Under the pieces are notes generated by a model, which ran no database searches, had not been told where the DNA came from, and was given only the letters and a program-made list of their open reading frames with translations. A stretch of 64,000 bases of DNA from a virus. The DNA is taken from IMG/VR virus record IMGVR_UViG_3300028837_003833, positions 1 to 64,000 of that record; one strand, written 5' to 3'. Of the stretch, positions 33,418 to 42,337 are shown piece by piece; position 1 is the stretch's first letter; the number at the start of each line of letters is the position of its first letter. The position numbers and the translations under genes are program-made.

Positions 33418-34005
33418 TTATGACGTTATTCTAAAGATAACCGTTATAGACATCGTAGAAGTTTTATTAATAACCGGAAAAGTTCTCCAATTGATCATCG
33501 TACCAGTATTCAATTCGACTGTAGCATCTCCACCAAATAATGCCATTTCAACAATAGGACCTACCGCTTCACCTTCACCAAATGTCACAGCATAATCAAC
33601 TATGTTCGTGTAAGCATTTGTAGGCTCACCAGTTTCTGGATGAACATATGTAGATACTTCAATAGCCTTACGTGAGAATTCATTCTCAAGCTCGATCTGT
33701 GACGTCGTAGGAGCCGGTGGATCGAACAAATCCCACTCACCACTACCACTACCGACAGCAAGATACGATATTCCATTCTGAGGCTCTGAGTTATCTTTAA
33801 GAAGACGAGAAATAAGGATTGAAGCTGTATTGACTATAATATTCGTTTTATGATAGTCATATACTAATTTCCCACCAAGATTCCAATCATAGGCTTTAAG
33901 GAATAATTCGCCACTCATTCCTGATATCACTTCCTTCTCCCGAATAACAGGCTTGATGCTGAACATGTTCAACATTCTTTTAGTTTTTTCCCTGAAAAAG
34001 CTCAT
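33418..34005 (-). CDS. Probable tail-associated structural protein, 195 aa
   Basis: After a basic N-terminus (MSFFREKTKRMLNMF) the protein contains ISYLAVGSGSGEWDL, then LENEFSRKAIEVSTYV. This is a frequent pattern (AvGtG...W...L..E..R) in small phage tail and appendage proteins. The C-terminal third is beta-rich (TMINWRTFPVINKTSTMSI). AAAGGAA lies before the ATG. A promoter-like pair is at 34034-34059 in the 68-base gap upstream. No enzyme motif is seen. Confidence 0.65.
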   Translation of the reverse strand: MSFFREKTKRMLNMFSIKPVIREKEVISGMSGELFLKAYDWNLGGKLVYDYHKTNIIVNTASILISRLLKDNSEPQNGISYLAVGSGSGEWDLFDPPAPTTSQIELENEFSRKAIEVSTYVHPETGEPTNAYTNIVDYAVTFGEGEAVGPIVEMALFGGDATVELNTGTMINWRTFPVINKTSTMSITVIFRITS

Positions 34006-34033
34006 AAAAATTCCTTTGGATATTTTATCTTAA

Positions 34034-34059
34034 ACTATATAGATAGTATTTAGTATCAA
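34034..34059 (-). promoter_or_regulatory. Promoter-like TTGATA-N14-TATAGT
   Basis: On the minus strand TTGATA (34054-34059) and TATAGT (34034-34039) are followed by TTAAGATA, and preceded by AATAATCTG (34060-34068). It combines both recurrent elements of this genome and would drive the genes from 34005 downward. Confidence 0.5.
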
Positions 34060-34073
34060 CAGATTATTACCAA

Positions 34074-37000
34074 TTAGATTGGTATAAGCTGTTGTACCTC
34101 TATTATTCTAAATAATTCATCATGCATTAATTCACGTATTAATAACTTATTAATTTTATAATTAGTATCACTTAATCCCCAATCAGGATAATCTACAACA
34201 GGATTTGCTGACCTTCTTATAGCATCAACTTGATCCATAGTTAATAATATAAGACCCTCAGGATACAGTGTTGCAGGTTGACTATCATATATAGTTTCAG
34301 TAGATGTAATAAGAGATCCAGAAAAACGTAATTCCCTTAACGTTCCTAAATTAACATTCCAAAATCCCATAAAAATATTATCACCAATATCATCCATCAT
34401 ATTTAAAGGATCTTCTATCAATATCCCCGATGGTGTCAAATTTACAATAATCATATCCTGATCAAAATTTCTCCACTGTACCCGATATTCTGCTTCACTA
34501 TAAGAGATATAAATACCGGTATCTCCTGATGGTATTGTATAAACATCATAATCATCAAGAGTTCTTGGATTAGCATATTCAACAGGTCCTGTTATACCAA
34601 GATTTAATGATCCTGAAGGACCTGTTACTCCTACTATCCCAGTGCATCCTATTGAATTTCCCTCAGCATCTATAATATTAGAGGTTAAGACTATACCCGT
34701 AACTCCCTTTGATCTATTAGTGATATAGGTCTTTCCATCTATAAGATAAGATTCAATATCATAATAACTAACTGCAGGATGACTAATCCAAGGATTATCG
34801 GGGTTCCTTGGGTATGGATCAGGATCTGGATCCGGAAAGCTTAAATAATAATCAAGAGGATAATGAGATACTTGCTCTTCTGTTAAACTATAATTATATC
34901 CTGAGAATCCAAGGAAGAGTTGACGATTTACATTTCCATAAATACAACCGGTCTCCCCATATCCTCCAGCAAGCCCTACATCAACAGCATATGTTTTGCT
35001 TCTTGTAAGAACATACGAATACTCTCCAGAAGTTCCATCATAAGGCTTACTAAAACGTCCTGTTTCAAAATCGATTATTTCTATAAGAGTATATTCCAAA
35101 TCCTTATAAACAGTCTCCCAACTCCCATGATCCGGATCAGGAGGACCAATATAACCAAGTTCTTTTACCCATTCTTGAAAAGGGACATTCTTTATACTAA
35201 GCACATCCCCTATATTAAGAGATTTAAAGTTAACTGTTTCACTCTTTACAATATCTGATCCATTAAGTACCATAATATCCCCATACCGGATTTCTGTAGG
35301 CACTTGATTAATATAATCGAGATAATCGTTTATCCTTATCTCACGATCAGGGAAATATTGATCAATGTAAGTAAATCTAAAAGGTATAGAAGTCTTTGCA
35401 TCATCGATAGTAGCTAAAGGAGCATCATAACCACTGTTACTATGCTCTACTATTTTAAGATCAGAGTATAAATTAATTTTCTCTTTTGTCGTAAAATCGC
35501 AAATAGCATTATAATCTATAATACCCGAATCATCTGGTTCAATAATCGTAAAAGAAGCGGAAAGATCCATACCTCCATCATAATCAGGATCATACGTATC
35601 AGTTTCTTCAGGGAGAAGAAAAGTCTTATGATGACCATCATCTGTATATGTCTTTGCAAAAATAGGAGTACCAGGATTTAAAGTAGTTACTGCAGGTAAA
35701 TTTTTAGTAAGATACTTATCATTAAGTTTTATATTTTTATCTGTATCAGTAAGATACTCTGGACTGAATATAAGACCATACCTACTTATATTACTAGGTC
35801 CGTTGTTAAAAGATGCTCTACCATCTTGTCTCTGATAATCATTTAAAATTAAACTTTCAGAATTAAGTACCGATGAACTAGATAAACTAAAAGCACGATA
35901 GCGATAACCTATCTTAAGTAATGTATCCCACTCCCAGTAAGGTTTATTCCATTCATCCGGATTTTGATCAACAAGCATAGTATGCTTATTTACTGAACTA
36001 TAAATTGTATCTGGAGTATAAGAACTCGATCCATAATATTCACTACCAGTTACAACAGGAGCATCAGGCAACATCAGATAATTGCGTTTTTGGCTAGTGT
36101 AATAGTAATCAAATTTTATGTACGTATTTACCGGAGGAAGAAAATTTATCCGGACATGACCCAATAATGGTCGGACATCTGTTACTGCTCCAGGCTGATC
36201 AACAAAATTTATTATTGTATATGAATATTCTGCCCCAAGAGTAGGAAGCAAATTAGGCACAATACATGTATTAAGAACAGTGTCGATAGATTCAACATAA
36301 TAAATATGCGTATTATCTAAGTAATTAGTTATAGCGATGATAATCATATCACCATTTGTTACACCAGCCCAAGAAAGACCTATACTCTGAAGAGTTGATT
36401 CTTCATTATCAGTATCAAGATTTATAACTCTTAAGGTACCATTAACTATTGGAGATCCTAATGACACTATAATATCTTCTGCAGCAGCAAGTTCCCCCAT
36501 TTGATTCAACATTGGGAAATTATTAGTTTGATAGTCAAGACTATCCCCATAAAGAGCATTGTTGGTAACCTCAAAAGGCCATGTTAAACGAGGGACTATC
36601 GAATCTGTCCCTATAACGGTAAATATTCCCGGGAGATCTCCAGGAATAGGAGTCGGTATTTCAGCTCTTATCTGTCTTAAATAATATACAGGATCTGGAT
36701 ATCTTTTAGCGAAATAATAATCTATGCGTAATTTAGTATTAAAAGGGGGTAAAAAATTTAACCCCACAATACCATTCCAAGGATCAAGGTACGTTACAGC
36801 ATTGCTTATTAACCTACCATTTAAATAAACTACAATATCAGAGATTTCTGCAGGTTTCCCATCACTTCCAAGCATAGGAAGCAAAGGCATTGTATATGTA
36901 TTCGGATCAGAGGAAAGATAATACCAAGCTCCTACATCGAAAGCTCCTTCTGGAGGATCGACTACTTCAAATTCATAAGTAGTATTAAAAAATCCAGAAG

Positions 37001-38741
37001 TAAGTTGAGGATCAGGCCATGTATAAAATTTACGAGTATCTTCATATTCATTAATTAAGTTGCAACTAGCTCTCTGTTCACAAAGTTCAGTTTGAGTACC
37101 TATAGCTTTTATTATTGATTCTGAACCATCAGGGACAAGAACTCCTGTTCTATCTATTGAGATAGAATAGTCAGCCTCTGGAGCCTGAAGACCCGTATAA
37201 CCCATATTATAGATAAAAATATTGGTAGCTTCATCAGTAGTTAAAGTTCTTACAGGATCATTAACTTGAAATTGATCTGTATAAATACCACTTATGTAAA
37301 GATTATATTTATTAATTTTTAATTCTTTATAATTTACTTCATTTTCTTTTTTATAAAATTTAGAAGAGATAGTTTTTACCGTAGCCACACCATCAATAAT
37401 AACAATATGATCACCTTCTGTATAACCGTCCGGTATTGCCTTATTTTTTAAAACATATTCTTGAAAAGATGGTTTTTCTATTATCTTTGAATCAAATTGT
37501 TTAAAGTAGTTGTCAGTAACCTCTTCTGGAGCTATATAAAATTGAAAACTTCTGGTGTATATATCTGCTTTAAAAGTAATTTCATTACCTACAGCTAAAT
37601 CCAAAATGTCTATTCTAAATTCACCTAAATAATCTCGAGTGTATGCCAAAGTATCCGTATTATAAACTATAAGACTACCATCAGATAATTCTATAAGCTC
37701 TTCATCAGGATAAATGTCAACTATCGTTCCGGAATATTCCCATGTAGTATCAATGATATCAGATGATGTTGCAGAATCTTTTGTAGCATAATATCTAATG
37801 TCATCTCCTACTTCAAATACTGTTGGAAGAACGACCCTGTCACCGTCCACATCCCTGATATATAAAATAGTGCTAGAATTGTAAACAAGGATAGTACCAT
37901 CAATAAGATAAAATGTACCGGCATCATAATCCACTGAAAGAATGACTCCGGATGTCCATGTCTCTTCTGAGTCCTCCTGATCATACTTATAAATCTTAGT
38001 CCCAAGAAGGGTGATCCGATAAATAAAGGATGTTCCATAAACCTCATACTCCATAGTTTGGGTGATATATGAAGGTATACATCTTCCATTTTTATTAATA
38101 AATTCATCCGTCCATATTAACCTTGTATTATAGATGACATGAGCAGGTTTTATTAAATCAATGAAAAATTTTATATTCTCAAGCATCAATCCTACAGCAG
38201 TAGAGGAATTAGCTTCATCCATAAGTATATCAAAAAACATTTTATTAGTGTCTTTTAGAGTATATGCAGAATATTCTTGTCGAAGATTTAAATAAACCTC
38301 TTTTAAGATAACAGGTAATCCTAAAATATCCGATATGGAAGATTCGATATTATCTCTTCGACTACCATTGAAATATGCATTTCGTACTTTTGTTAAAAAA
38401 TTTCGATAAGATGTATCATCAAGACTTTCATTTATTGCTTTTTCACCAAGAAAAAGAGAATCGCCAAGTATCTGAAAAAGATATTCTGCTTTAGTCTCAA
38501 AATGAAATTTACTTTCATTAACATCAGAGCTGGATATCTGTAATCTGGCAAACTCTTTGGCTACAGATCTAAAAAACTCACCTAAGTTTGTATTTTGATT
38601 TTTTGGATAATTGCTAGATAAATTATCCAACATTCTTTGTTGAATATTTCGAGTAAGATTCAATAAACTCTTTTGATATTCTATACCAGATTTGAATCTT
38701 TGCGCTGAAGGTTTATATATAGTTTCAAGAGATGATATCAT
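34074..38741 (-). CDS. Giant tail/baseplate structural protein, 1555 aa
   Basis: The N-terminal 220 residues are helical (IQQRMLDNLSSNYPK, EFFRSVAKEFARLQIS, KVRNAYFNGSRRDNIESSI) and resemble the oligomerisation ends of tail-tip or baseplate proteins. The remainder is beta-rich with repeated units (for example FLPPFNTKLRIDYYFAKRY, NFLPPVNTYIKFDYYYTS), which suggests duplicated domains. A short Gly-Thr-rich stretch (GVTGIVLTSN, GCTGIVGVTGPSG) echoes the collagen-like proteins upstream. It is probably a long baseplate or tail spike component. It is six bases downstream of the collagen-like gene. Confidence 0.65.
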   Translation of the reverse strand: MISSLETIYKPSAQRFKSGIEYQKSLLNLTRNIQQRMLDNLSSNYPKNQNTNLGEFFRSVAKEFARLQISSSDVNESKFHFETKAEYLFQILGDSLFLGEKAINESLDDTSYRNFLTKVRNAYFNGSRRDNIESSISDILGLPVILKEVYLNLRQEYSAYTLKDTNKMFFDILMDEANSSTAVGLMLENIKFFIDLIKPAHVIYNTRLIWTDEFINKNGRCIPSYITQTMEYEVYGTSFIYRITLLGTKIYKYDQEDSEETWTSGVILSVDYDAGTFYLIDGTILVYNSSTILYIRDVDGDRVVLPTVFEVGDDIRYYATKDSATSSDIIDTTWEYSGTIVDIYPDEELIELSDGSLIVYNTDTLAYTRDYLGEFRIDILDLAVGNEITFKADIYTRSFQFYIAPEEVTDNYFKQFDSKIIEKPSFQEYVLKNKAIPDGYTEGDHIVIIDGVATVKTISSKFYKKENEVNYKELKINKYNLYISGIYTDQFQVNDPVRTLTTDEATNIFIYNMGYTGLQAPEADYSISIDRTGVLVPDGSESIIKAIGTQTELCEQRASCNLINEYEDTRKFYTWPDPQLTSGFFNTTYEFEVVDPPEGAFDVGAWYYLSSDPNTYTMPLLPMLGSDGKPAEISDIVVYLNGRLISNAVTYLDPWNGIVGLNFLPPFNTKLRIDYYFAKRYPDPVYYLRQIRAEIPTPIPGDLPGIFTVIGTDSIVPRLTWPFEVTNNALYGDSLDYQTNNFPMLNQMGELAAAEDIIVSLGSPIVNGTLRVINLDTDNEESTLQSIGLSWAGVTNGDMIIIAITNYLDNTHIYYVESIDTVLNTCIVPNLLPTLGAEYSYTIINFVDQPGAVTDVRPLLGHVRINFLPPVNTYIKFDYYYTSQKRNYLMLPDAPVVTGSEYYGSSSYTPDTIYSSVNKHTMLVDQNPDEWNKPYWEWDTLLKIGYRYRAFSLSSSSVLNSESLILNDYQRQDGRASFNNGPSNISRYGLIFSPEYLTDTDKNIKLNDKYLTKNLPAVTTLNPGTPIFAKTYTDDGHHKTFLLPEETDTYDPDYDGGMDLSASFTIIEPDDSGIIDYNAICDFTTKEKINLYSDLKIVEHSNSGYDAPLATIDDAKTSIPFRFTYIDQYFPDREIRINDYLDYINQVPTEIRYGDIMVLNGSDIVKSETVNFKSLNIGDVLSIKNVPFQEWVKELGYIGPPDPDHGSWETVYKDLEYTLIEIIDFETGRFSKPYDGTSGEYSYVLTRSKTYAVDVGLAGGYGETGCIYGNVNRQLFLGFSGYNYSLTEEQVSHYPLDYYLSFPDPDPDPYPRNPDNPWISHPAVSYYDIESYLIDGKTYITNRSKGVTGIVLTSNIIDAEGNSIGCTGIVGVTGPSGSLNLGITGPVEYANPRTLDDYDVYTIPSGDTGIYISYSEAEYRVQWRNFDQDMIIVNLTPSGILIEDPLNMMDDIGDNIFMGFWNVNLGTLRELRFSGSLITSTETIYDSQPATLYPEGLILLTMDQVDAIRRSANPVVDYPDWGLSDTNYKINKLLIRELMHDELFRIIEVQQLIPI

Positions 38742-38746
38742 TTTTA

Positions 38747-39388
38747 TTAACCTCTATCCAGTAAAAACGCAGGAACACTCTGTCCCTCAGCTCCATCCAT
38801 ACCTGTAGTCCCTTTAACAACAGAAGAGATCATACCTGTATACCCTATAATCCCAGTGAGACCCTGTAATCCTGTTATACCGACTTTACCGGTTTCACCA
38901 TATATACCTGTGATGCCCTTATAACCCTCTTCTCCTTTATCTCCTCGAAGAGTATAGTTACCATATCCTGCATAAACTTCTATATCATTCTTTGTGATAA
39001 CTTTAAATGATTTGAGATCAGTACTACCATCTTGTTGCAATTTTACCAAAACGAGAGGAATTTTACCAGACAGGTTTTCAAAAATTTTTACATCACCAAA
39101 ACTCTTTTTGTTATAGGTAATACTTGGAAGTACTTCAAGTTGCTTTGAGGGATTAAGAGCTATAAGTACATATAAGATGTCATTATAATTGTTGAATAAT
39201 CTTCTCGAAGTACTCAGGATATATTGAGATATTAATTGCTGAATATCTATTCTCAAGTTATTGAGAACTACCCATTTATTCTCAACAATAACTGAACCAC
39301 CCTTTATGAACACGACATTCTCACCATGTTCACGGGTATCTTTCAATGAAGCTGAAAAATCATTTTTATTCTTTGATTTAAATGCCAT
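38747..39388 (-). CDS. Collagen-like virion protein A, 213 aa
   Basis: A head domain (1-130; GGSVIVENKWVVLNNLRIDI, LYVLIALNPSKQLEV) is followed by about 60 residues of Gly-X-Y repeats rich in Thr (GDKGEEGYKGITGIYGETG, GLQGLTGIIGYTG). Such repeats form trimeric collagen-like shafts in phage fibres. The head domain is shared with the products of 39431-40078 and 47389-48573. The ATG at 39388 has no clear Shine-Dalgarno site, and the motif ATAATCTACTAAT lies only 15 bases upstream, which suggests a very short leader. Confidence 0.8.
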   Translation of the reverse strand: MAFKSKNKNDFSASLKDTREHGENVVFIKGGSVIVENKWVVLNNLRIDIQQLISQYILSTSRRLFNNYNDILYVLIALNPSKQLEVLPSITYNKKSFGDVKIFENLSGKIPLVLVKLQQDGSTDLKSFKVITKNDIEVYAGYGNYTLRGDKGEEGYKGITGIYGETGKVGITGLQGLTGIIGYTGMISSVVKGTTGMDGAEGQSVPAFLLDRG

Positions 39389-39402
39389 GCTATGCTAATT
39401 TT

Positions 39403-39415
39403 ATTAGTAGATTAT
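39403..39415 (-). promoter_or_regulatory. Recurrent motif ATAATCTACTAAT
   Basis: This exact 13-base copy on the minus strand lies 15 bases before the ATG of the collagen-like gene, which lacks a clear ribosome binding site. See also 9783-9795 and 57114-57126. Confidence 0.45.
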
Positions 39416-39430
39416 CGTTTAGTTTTTAAT

Positions 39431-40078
39431 TTAGAGCAATATCTCAAACGGTACATAGATATCCCAATTTATACCTGTCATACCCCTAAGACCTGTATCA
39501 CCCCTTATAAGACCTATAGTCGGACCTATATATCCTGTTGGACCCTGACGTCCCGTTGTCCCTTGATATCCATTTATTCCGGTTTCACCTCTCCAGCCAG
39601 TTTCACCATGGATGATACTATCCTCACCAACTACTCCTTTTAAATCTTTATCTATGATATTACCTGTAGCAGAGAAATAGATAAGATTCTCATTTTTTAT
39701 AGGCTTAAATCCAAGTACCAAATCCCGAGTACCATCCTGGATAAGTATTAACCCTATAAGAGGAAGAGCAGTAAAAGACTCGGGTGTTGGGACAGCTTGA
39801 AGGGTAGTAAATAGAATATGCTTTCCTTCAATTACCATAATACCTTCATTAAGATCAAGGCACACCAAAAGATAGACAGCATAATTTCTATCTTTAAAAA
39901 ATCGAGTTCTATTTCCGACTACCACACTCGATATATAGTCTTTTACTTTAAATATTGTCCCTGCAAAACTTACCCAAGTATTATCTATAATAAAAGATCC
40001 TGCATTAATTCTTACAGAATCATTAGATAATATGGGAACTGTTCCAGCGGAAACTTTTTCTGATTTTGGCTTTAACAT
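39431..40078 (-). CDS. Collagen-like virion protein B, 215 aa
   Basis: It has the same two-part build as the 38747-39388 product: a head domain (AGSFIIDNTWVSFAGTIF, VYLLVCLDLNEGIMVIEG) and a Gly-X-Y shaft (GETGWRGETGINGYQGTTG, RQGPTGYIGPT). It ends with a short non-repetitive tail (INWDIYVPFEILL). AAAGG precedes the ATG. It is presumably a trimeric fibre or decoration protein exposed on the virion, arising by duplication with its neighbours. The 39-base gap upstream has AATAATCT at 40112-40119. Confidence 0.8.
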   Translation of the reverse strand: MLKPKSEKVSAGTVPILSNDSVRINAGSFIIDNTWVSFAGTIFKVKDYISSVVVGNRTRFFKDRNYAVYLLVCLDLNEGIMVIEGKHILFTTLQAVPTPESFTALPLIGLILIQDGTRDLVLGFKPIKNENLIYFSATGNIIDKDLKGVVGEDSIIHGETGWRGETGINGYQGTTGRQGPTGYIGPTIGLIRGDTGLRGMTGINWDIYVPFEILL

Positions 40079-40117
40079 AATAAACCTTTTAACTACAAAA
40101 TTTAAAATATAAGATTA

Positions 40118-41965
40118 TTAATCAAAAATCAGAGTAGGGCCCCGAGTTCTCGTGAAGCCCCCTCCAGTATTGATACCTAATAAGGGAGGAAGAGTTACAA
40201 CAATATATCCAAGTTTAATTTCAGTATCACTAAAAGGACCTTTAGTGGCAACTAAAGTTACAGTATAACTTCCTGGACTTGTATAGATATGGGTGGGATT
40301 CTGAACAGAACTGTGAGGAGAACCGTCTCCAAAATCCCAATTCCATGATGTAGGTTCACCCGTAGACAAATCTGTAAAATTTACTATAAGATTCACGATA
40401 CCAGATAATGGATACCCTATAAAATCTGCTATCAAGGTAGCACCTTTATCGAGTGCTCCTAAATCAGGCGGATCACCTCTAAGAACACCTATTAAATCAT
40501 AAGGTGGTGTTTCTGGTCGAGTAATACCTACACCTATACAGGGACTACCATCCTGTAATTCATAAGGTACTGGAAGTGTTCCTGTATATAAAGGATCAAC
40601 TGATGTCTCTGTTGCAGTGGGAGATTCTTCAACAGAGTTTACTTCATAATAATAATCACTGGAATTATTATGATCATGAATAAACTTACCCAAATTTCCT
40701 GGGATAGCTAAATATAAATAAAATTCTATCCCATCTACGGAATTGTCAACATTATTAAATAGCATTAAATTAGTAATAATAGCTCCACTACTATCATCTA
40801 TATATCCTGAAAGCATATATCTTAAACAATCATAAAAAGTATTATTAACTATAATTATATCAATAGGAGTAGTATCACTATAATCTATGTACATTGCAGC
40901 ATATCCAGATCTATCTTTAAATACATTATTAAAAATTCTTACTGGATATGCCGTATCATAAACATATATGGCATAACTTGTTCCCGTATCAAATATATTA
41001 TTACTTATTTCAGAGGAAGCCGTTGATGTATCTGTTATATATGCTATAGCTCTAGAATTTGTAAAAGTACAATCAGTAACTAAGGTAGGATTAATAGTTA
41101 TAAAAGTACCTAATAGTGAACCAGATATATTTAATGAAATCAAATTTAATTCATCAAAATTATTATTTCCAAGGGTCCATATATTTGTACTTACATAATT
41201 AGTTACTGTACTATTATTATGACTAATATCACTAGGTATATTATCTGCGCTATTGTATGTAAGAGGTTCAGTTATATCATTTACTAAATAAATTGTATCG
41301 TTATTAAATGCTATATCAGGATTTGCAGGATTTGATACTATCTCCATAGATGTTACTAACATATTATTGATAGAATTAACCTCATTTGTACTAAATCTAT
41401 AAGGAAAACTTCCTGCAGTAAATAATTCGTTCCAGCTACTAAATCCATGCGTATCAACATAAATAGATACACCATTGAGTAAAAGTTCCATAGTAGTAGC
41501 AGATACTCTAAAGGTATAAGTTCTGGAAACACCCGAGGTGAATTTAGTAAATGTTGTAATAGCTATACCATTTTTCTTTATTTCACAAGTATAAGTTACA
41601 GTAGGATCAGAAATAAGCGGATGACTAGATGTAATAACAAAAGCATAGTTTCCTATTATAATATCAGTAGGTCCAAGGTTAGTACCTACTGGTAGTATCC
41701 AAAAACCAGGAGCAAGTTCAATTAGTATAATATCATATTGAGTTATAATAGTATTAAAATCTACATGTTGACTTAATATAGGAAATGGTGGTGTATGAGA
41801 TTCCAATGTAGATATAACATATGAAGAACTGACTAAATGATTTAAGAACCTATAATTATTACCACTAAGATGCTTAGTCAAACGAGTTAAAGATTGAGCA
41901 CCTTTAGCTTCGGTATCATAAGGATAGGTCTCAGTTCCAGAATTATTTATGTAATATGCTGCCAT
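40118..41965 (-). CDS. Beta-helix plus PKD-domain virion protein, 615 aa
   Basis: The start MAAYYINNSGTETYPYDT parallels that of the 44746-46083 product. Residues 200-480 look like a right-handed beta-helix (IISN/NNIFD/NNTFYD-type rungs such as IFNNVFKDRSGYAAMYIDYS). Residues about 505-590 are a PKD domain with the hallmark SWNWDFGDGSPHSS and HIYTSPGSYTVTLVATKG. The tail GGGFTRTRGPTLIFD is shared with the next gene. PKD domains are Ig-like adhesion modules and beta-helices often bind or cleave glycans, so host adhesion or glycan contact is likely. Confidence 0.8.
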   Translation of the reverse strand: MAAYYINNSGTETYPYDTEAKGAQSLTRLTKHLSGNNYRFLNHLVSSSYVISTLESHTPPFPILSQHVDFNTIITQYDIILIELAPGFWILPVGTNLGPTDIIIGNYAFVITSSHPLISDPTVTYTCEIKKNGIAITTFTKFTSGVSRTYTFRVSATTMELLLNGVSIYVDTHGFSSWNELFTAGSFPYRFSTNEVNSINNMLVTSMEIVSNPANPDIAFNNDTIYLVNDITEPLTYNSADNIPSDISHNNSTVTNYVSTNIWTLGNNNFDELNLISLNISGSLLGTFITINPTLVTDCTFTNSRAIAYITDTSTASSEISNNIFDTGTSYAIYVYDTAYPVRIFNNVFKDRSGYAAMYIDYSDTTPIDIIIVNNTFYDCLRYMLSGYIDDSSGAIITNLMLFNNVDNSVDGIEFYLYLAIPGNLGKFIHDHNNSSDYYYEVNSVEESPTATETSVDPLYTGTLPVPYELQDGSPCIGVGITRPETPPYDLIGVLRGDPPDLGALDKGATLIADFIGYPLSGIVNLIVNFTDLSTGEPTSWNWDFGDGSPHSSVQNPTHIYTSPGSYTVTLVATKGPFSDTEIKLGYIVVTLPPLLGINTGGGFTRTRGPTLIFD

Positions 41966-41986
41966 CTTATTCTCTTATCCAATTCT

Positions 41987-42295
41987 TCAATCAAAAATTA
42001 AGGATGGTCCTTTATCCCTTACAAAACCAGTACCAGTTTCCTCTAAAAAGATATTTATATAATGATCTTTAGTCATTATACTTTCTATAGAGCCTTCACG
42101 AATAATTAAGCTAACAGTATAAAGACCTTGACTAGTATATGTATGAAGAGGATTTTGAACCGTAGAATTAGGAGATCCATCACCAAAGACCCATTCCCAA
42201 GTAAAAGTTCCACCTGTAGATTGGTCAAAAAATTGAATCAGAGTATTTATATTCCCCGATAATGGATTAGCATAAAAATTAGCAAATAAAGACAA
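41987..42295 (-). CDS. Single PKD-domain protein, 102 aa
   Basis: Essentially one PKD domain: TFTWEWVFGDGSPNS and HTYTSQGLYTVSLIIREG. It ends GTGFVRDKGPSLIFD, the same tail as the 615-aa protein just downstream. A single-domain form suggests a decoration or adaptor subunit, with the conserved tail as the part that docks on the virion. The DNA between this gene and the next carries a leader close to that of the 44746-46083 gene. Confidence 0.8.
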   Translation of the reverse strand: MSLFANFYANPLSGNINTLIQFFDQSTGGTFTWEWVFGDGSPNSTVQNPLHTYTSQGLYTVSLIIREGSIESIMTKDHYINIFLEETGTGFVRDKGPSLIFD

Positions 42296-42337
42296 AATTA
42301 ATTCCTATTTTTAATCTCTTTGTAACAAACATTAAAC

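Noticed and set aside
37808-38107. Minus-strand frame inside the 1555-aa gene
   Set aside because: It is an alternate frame of a continuous large gene and has no ribosome binding site or recognisable features.
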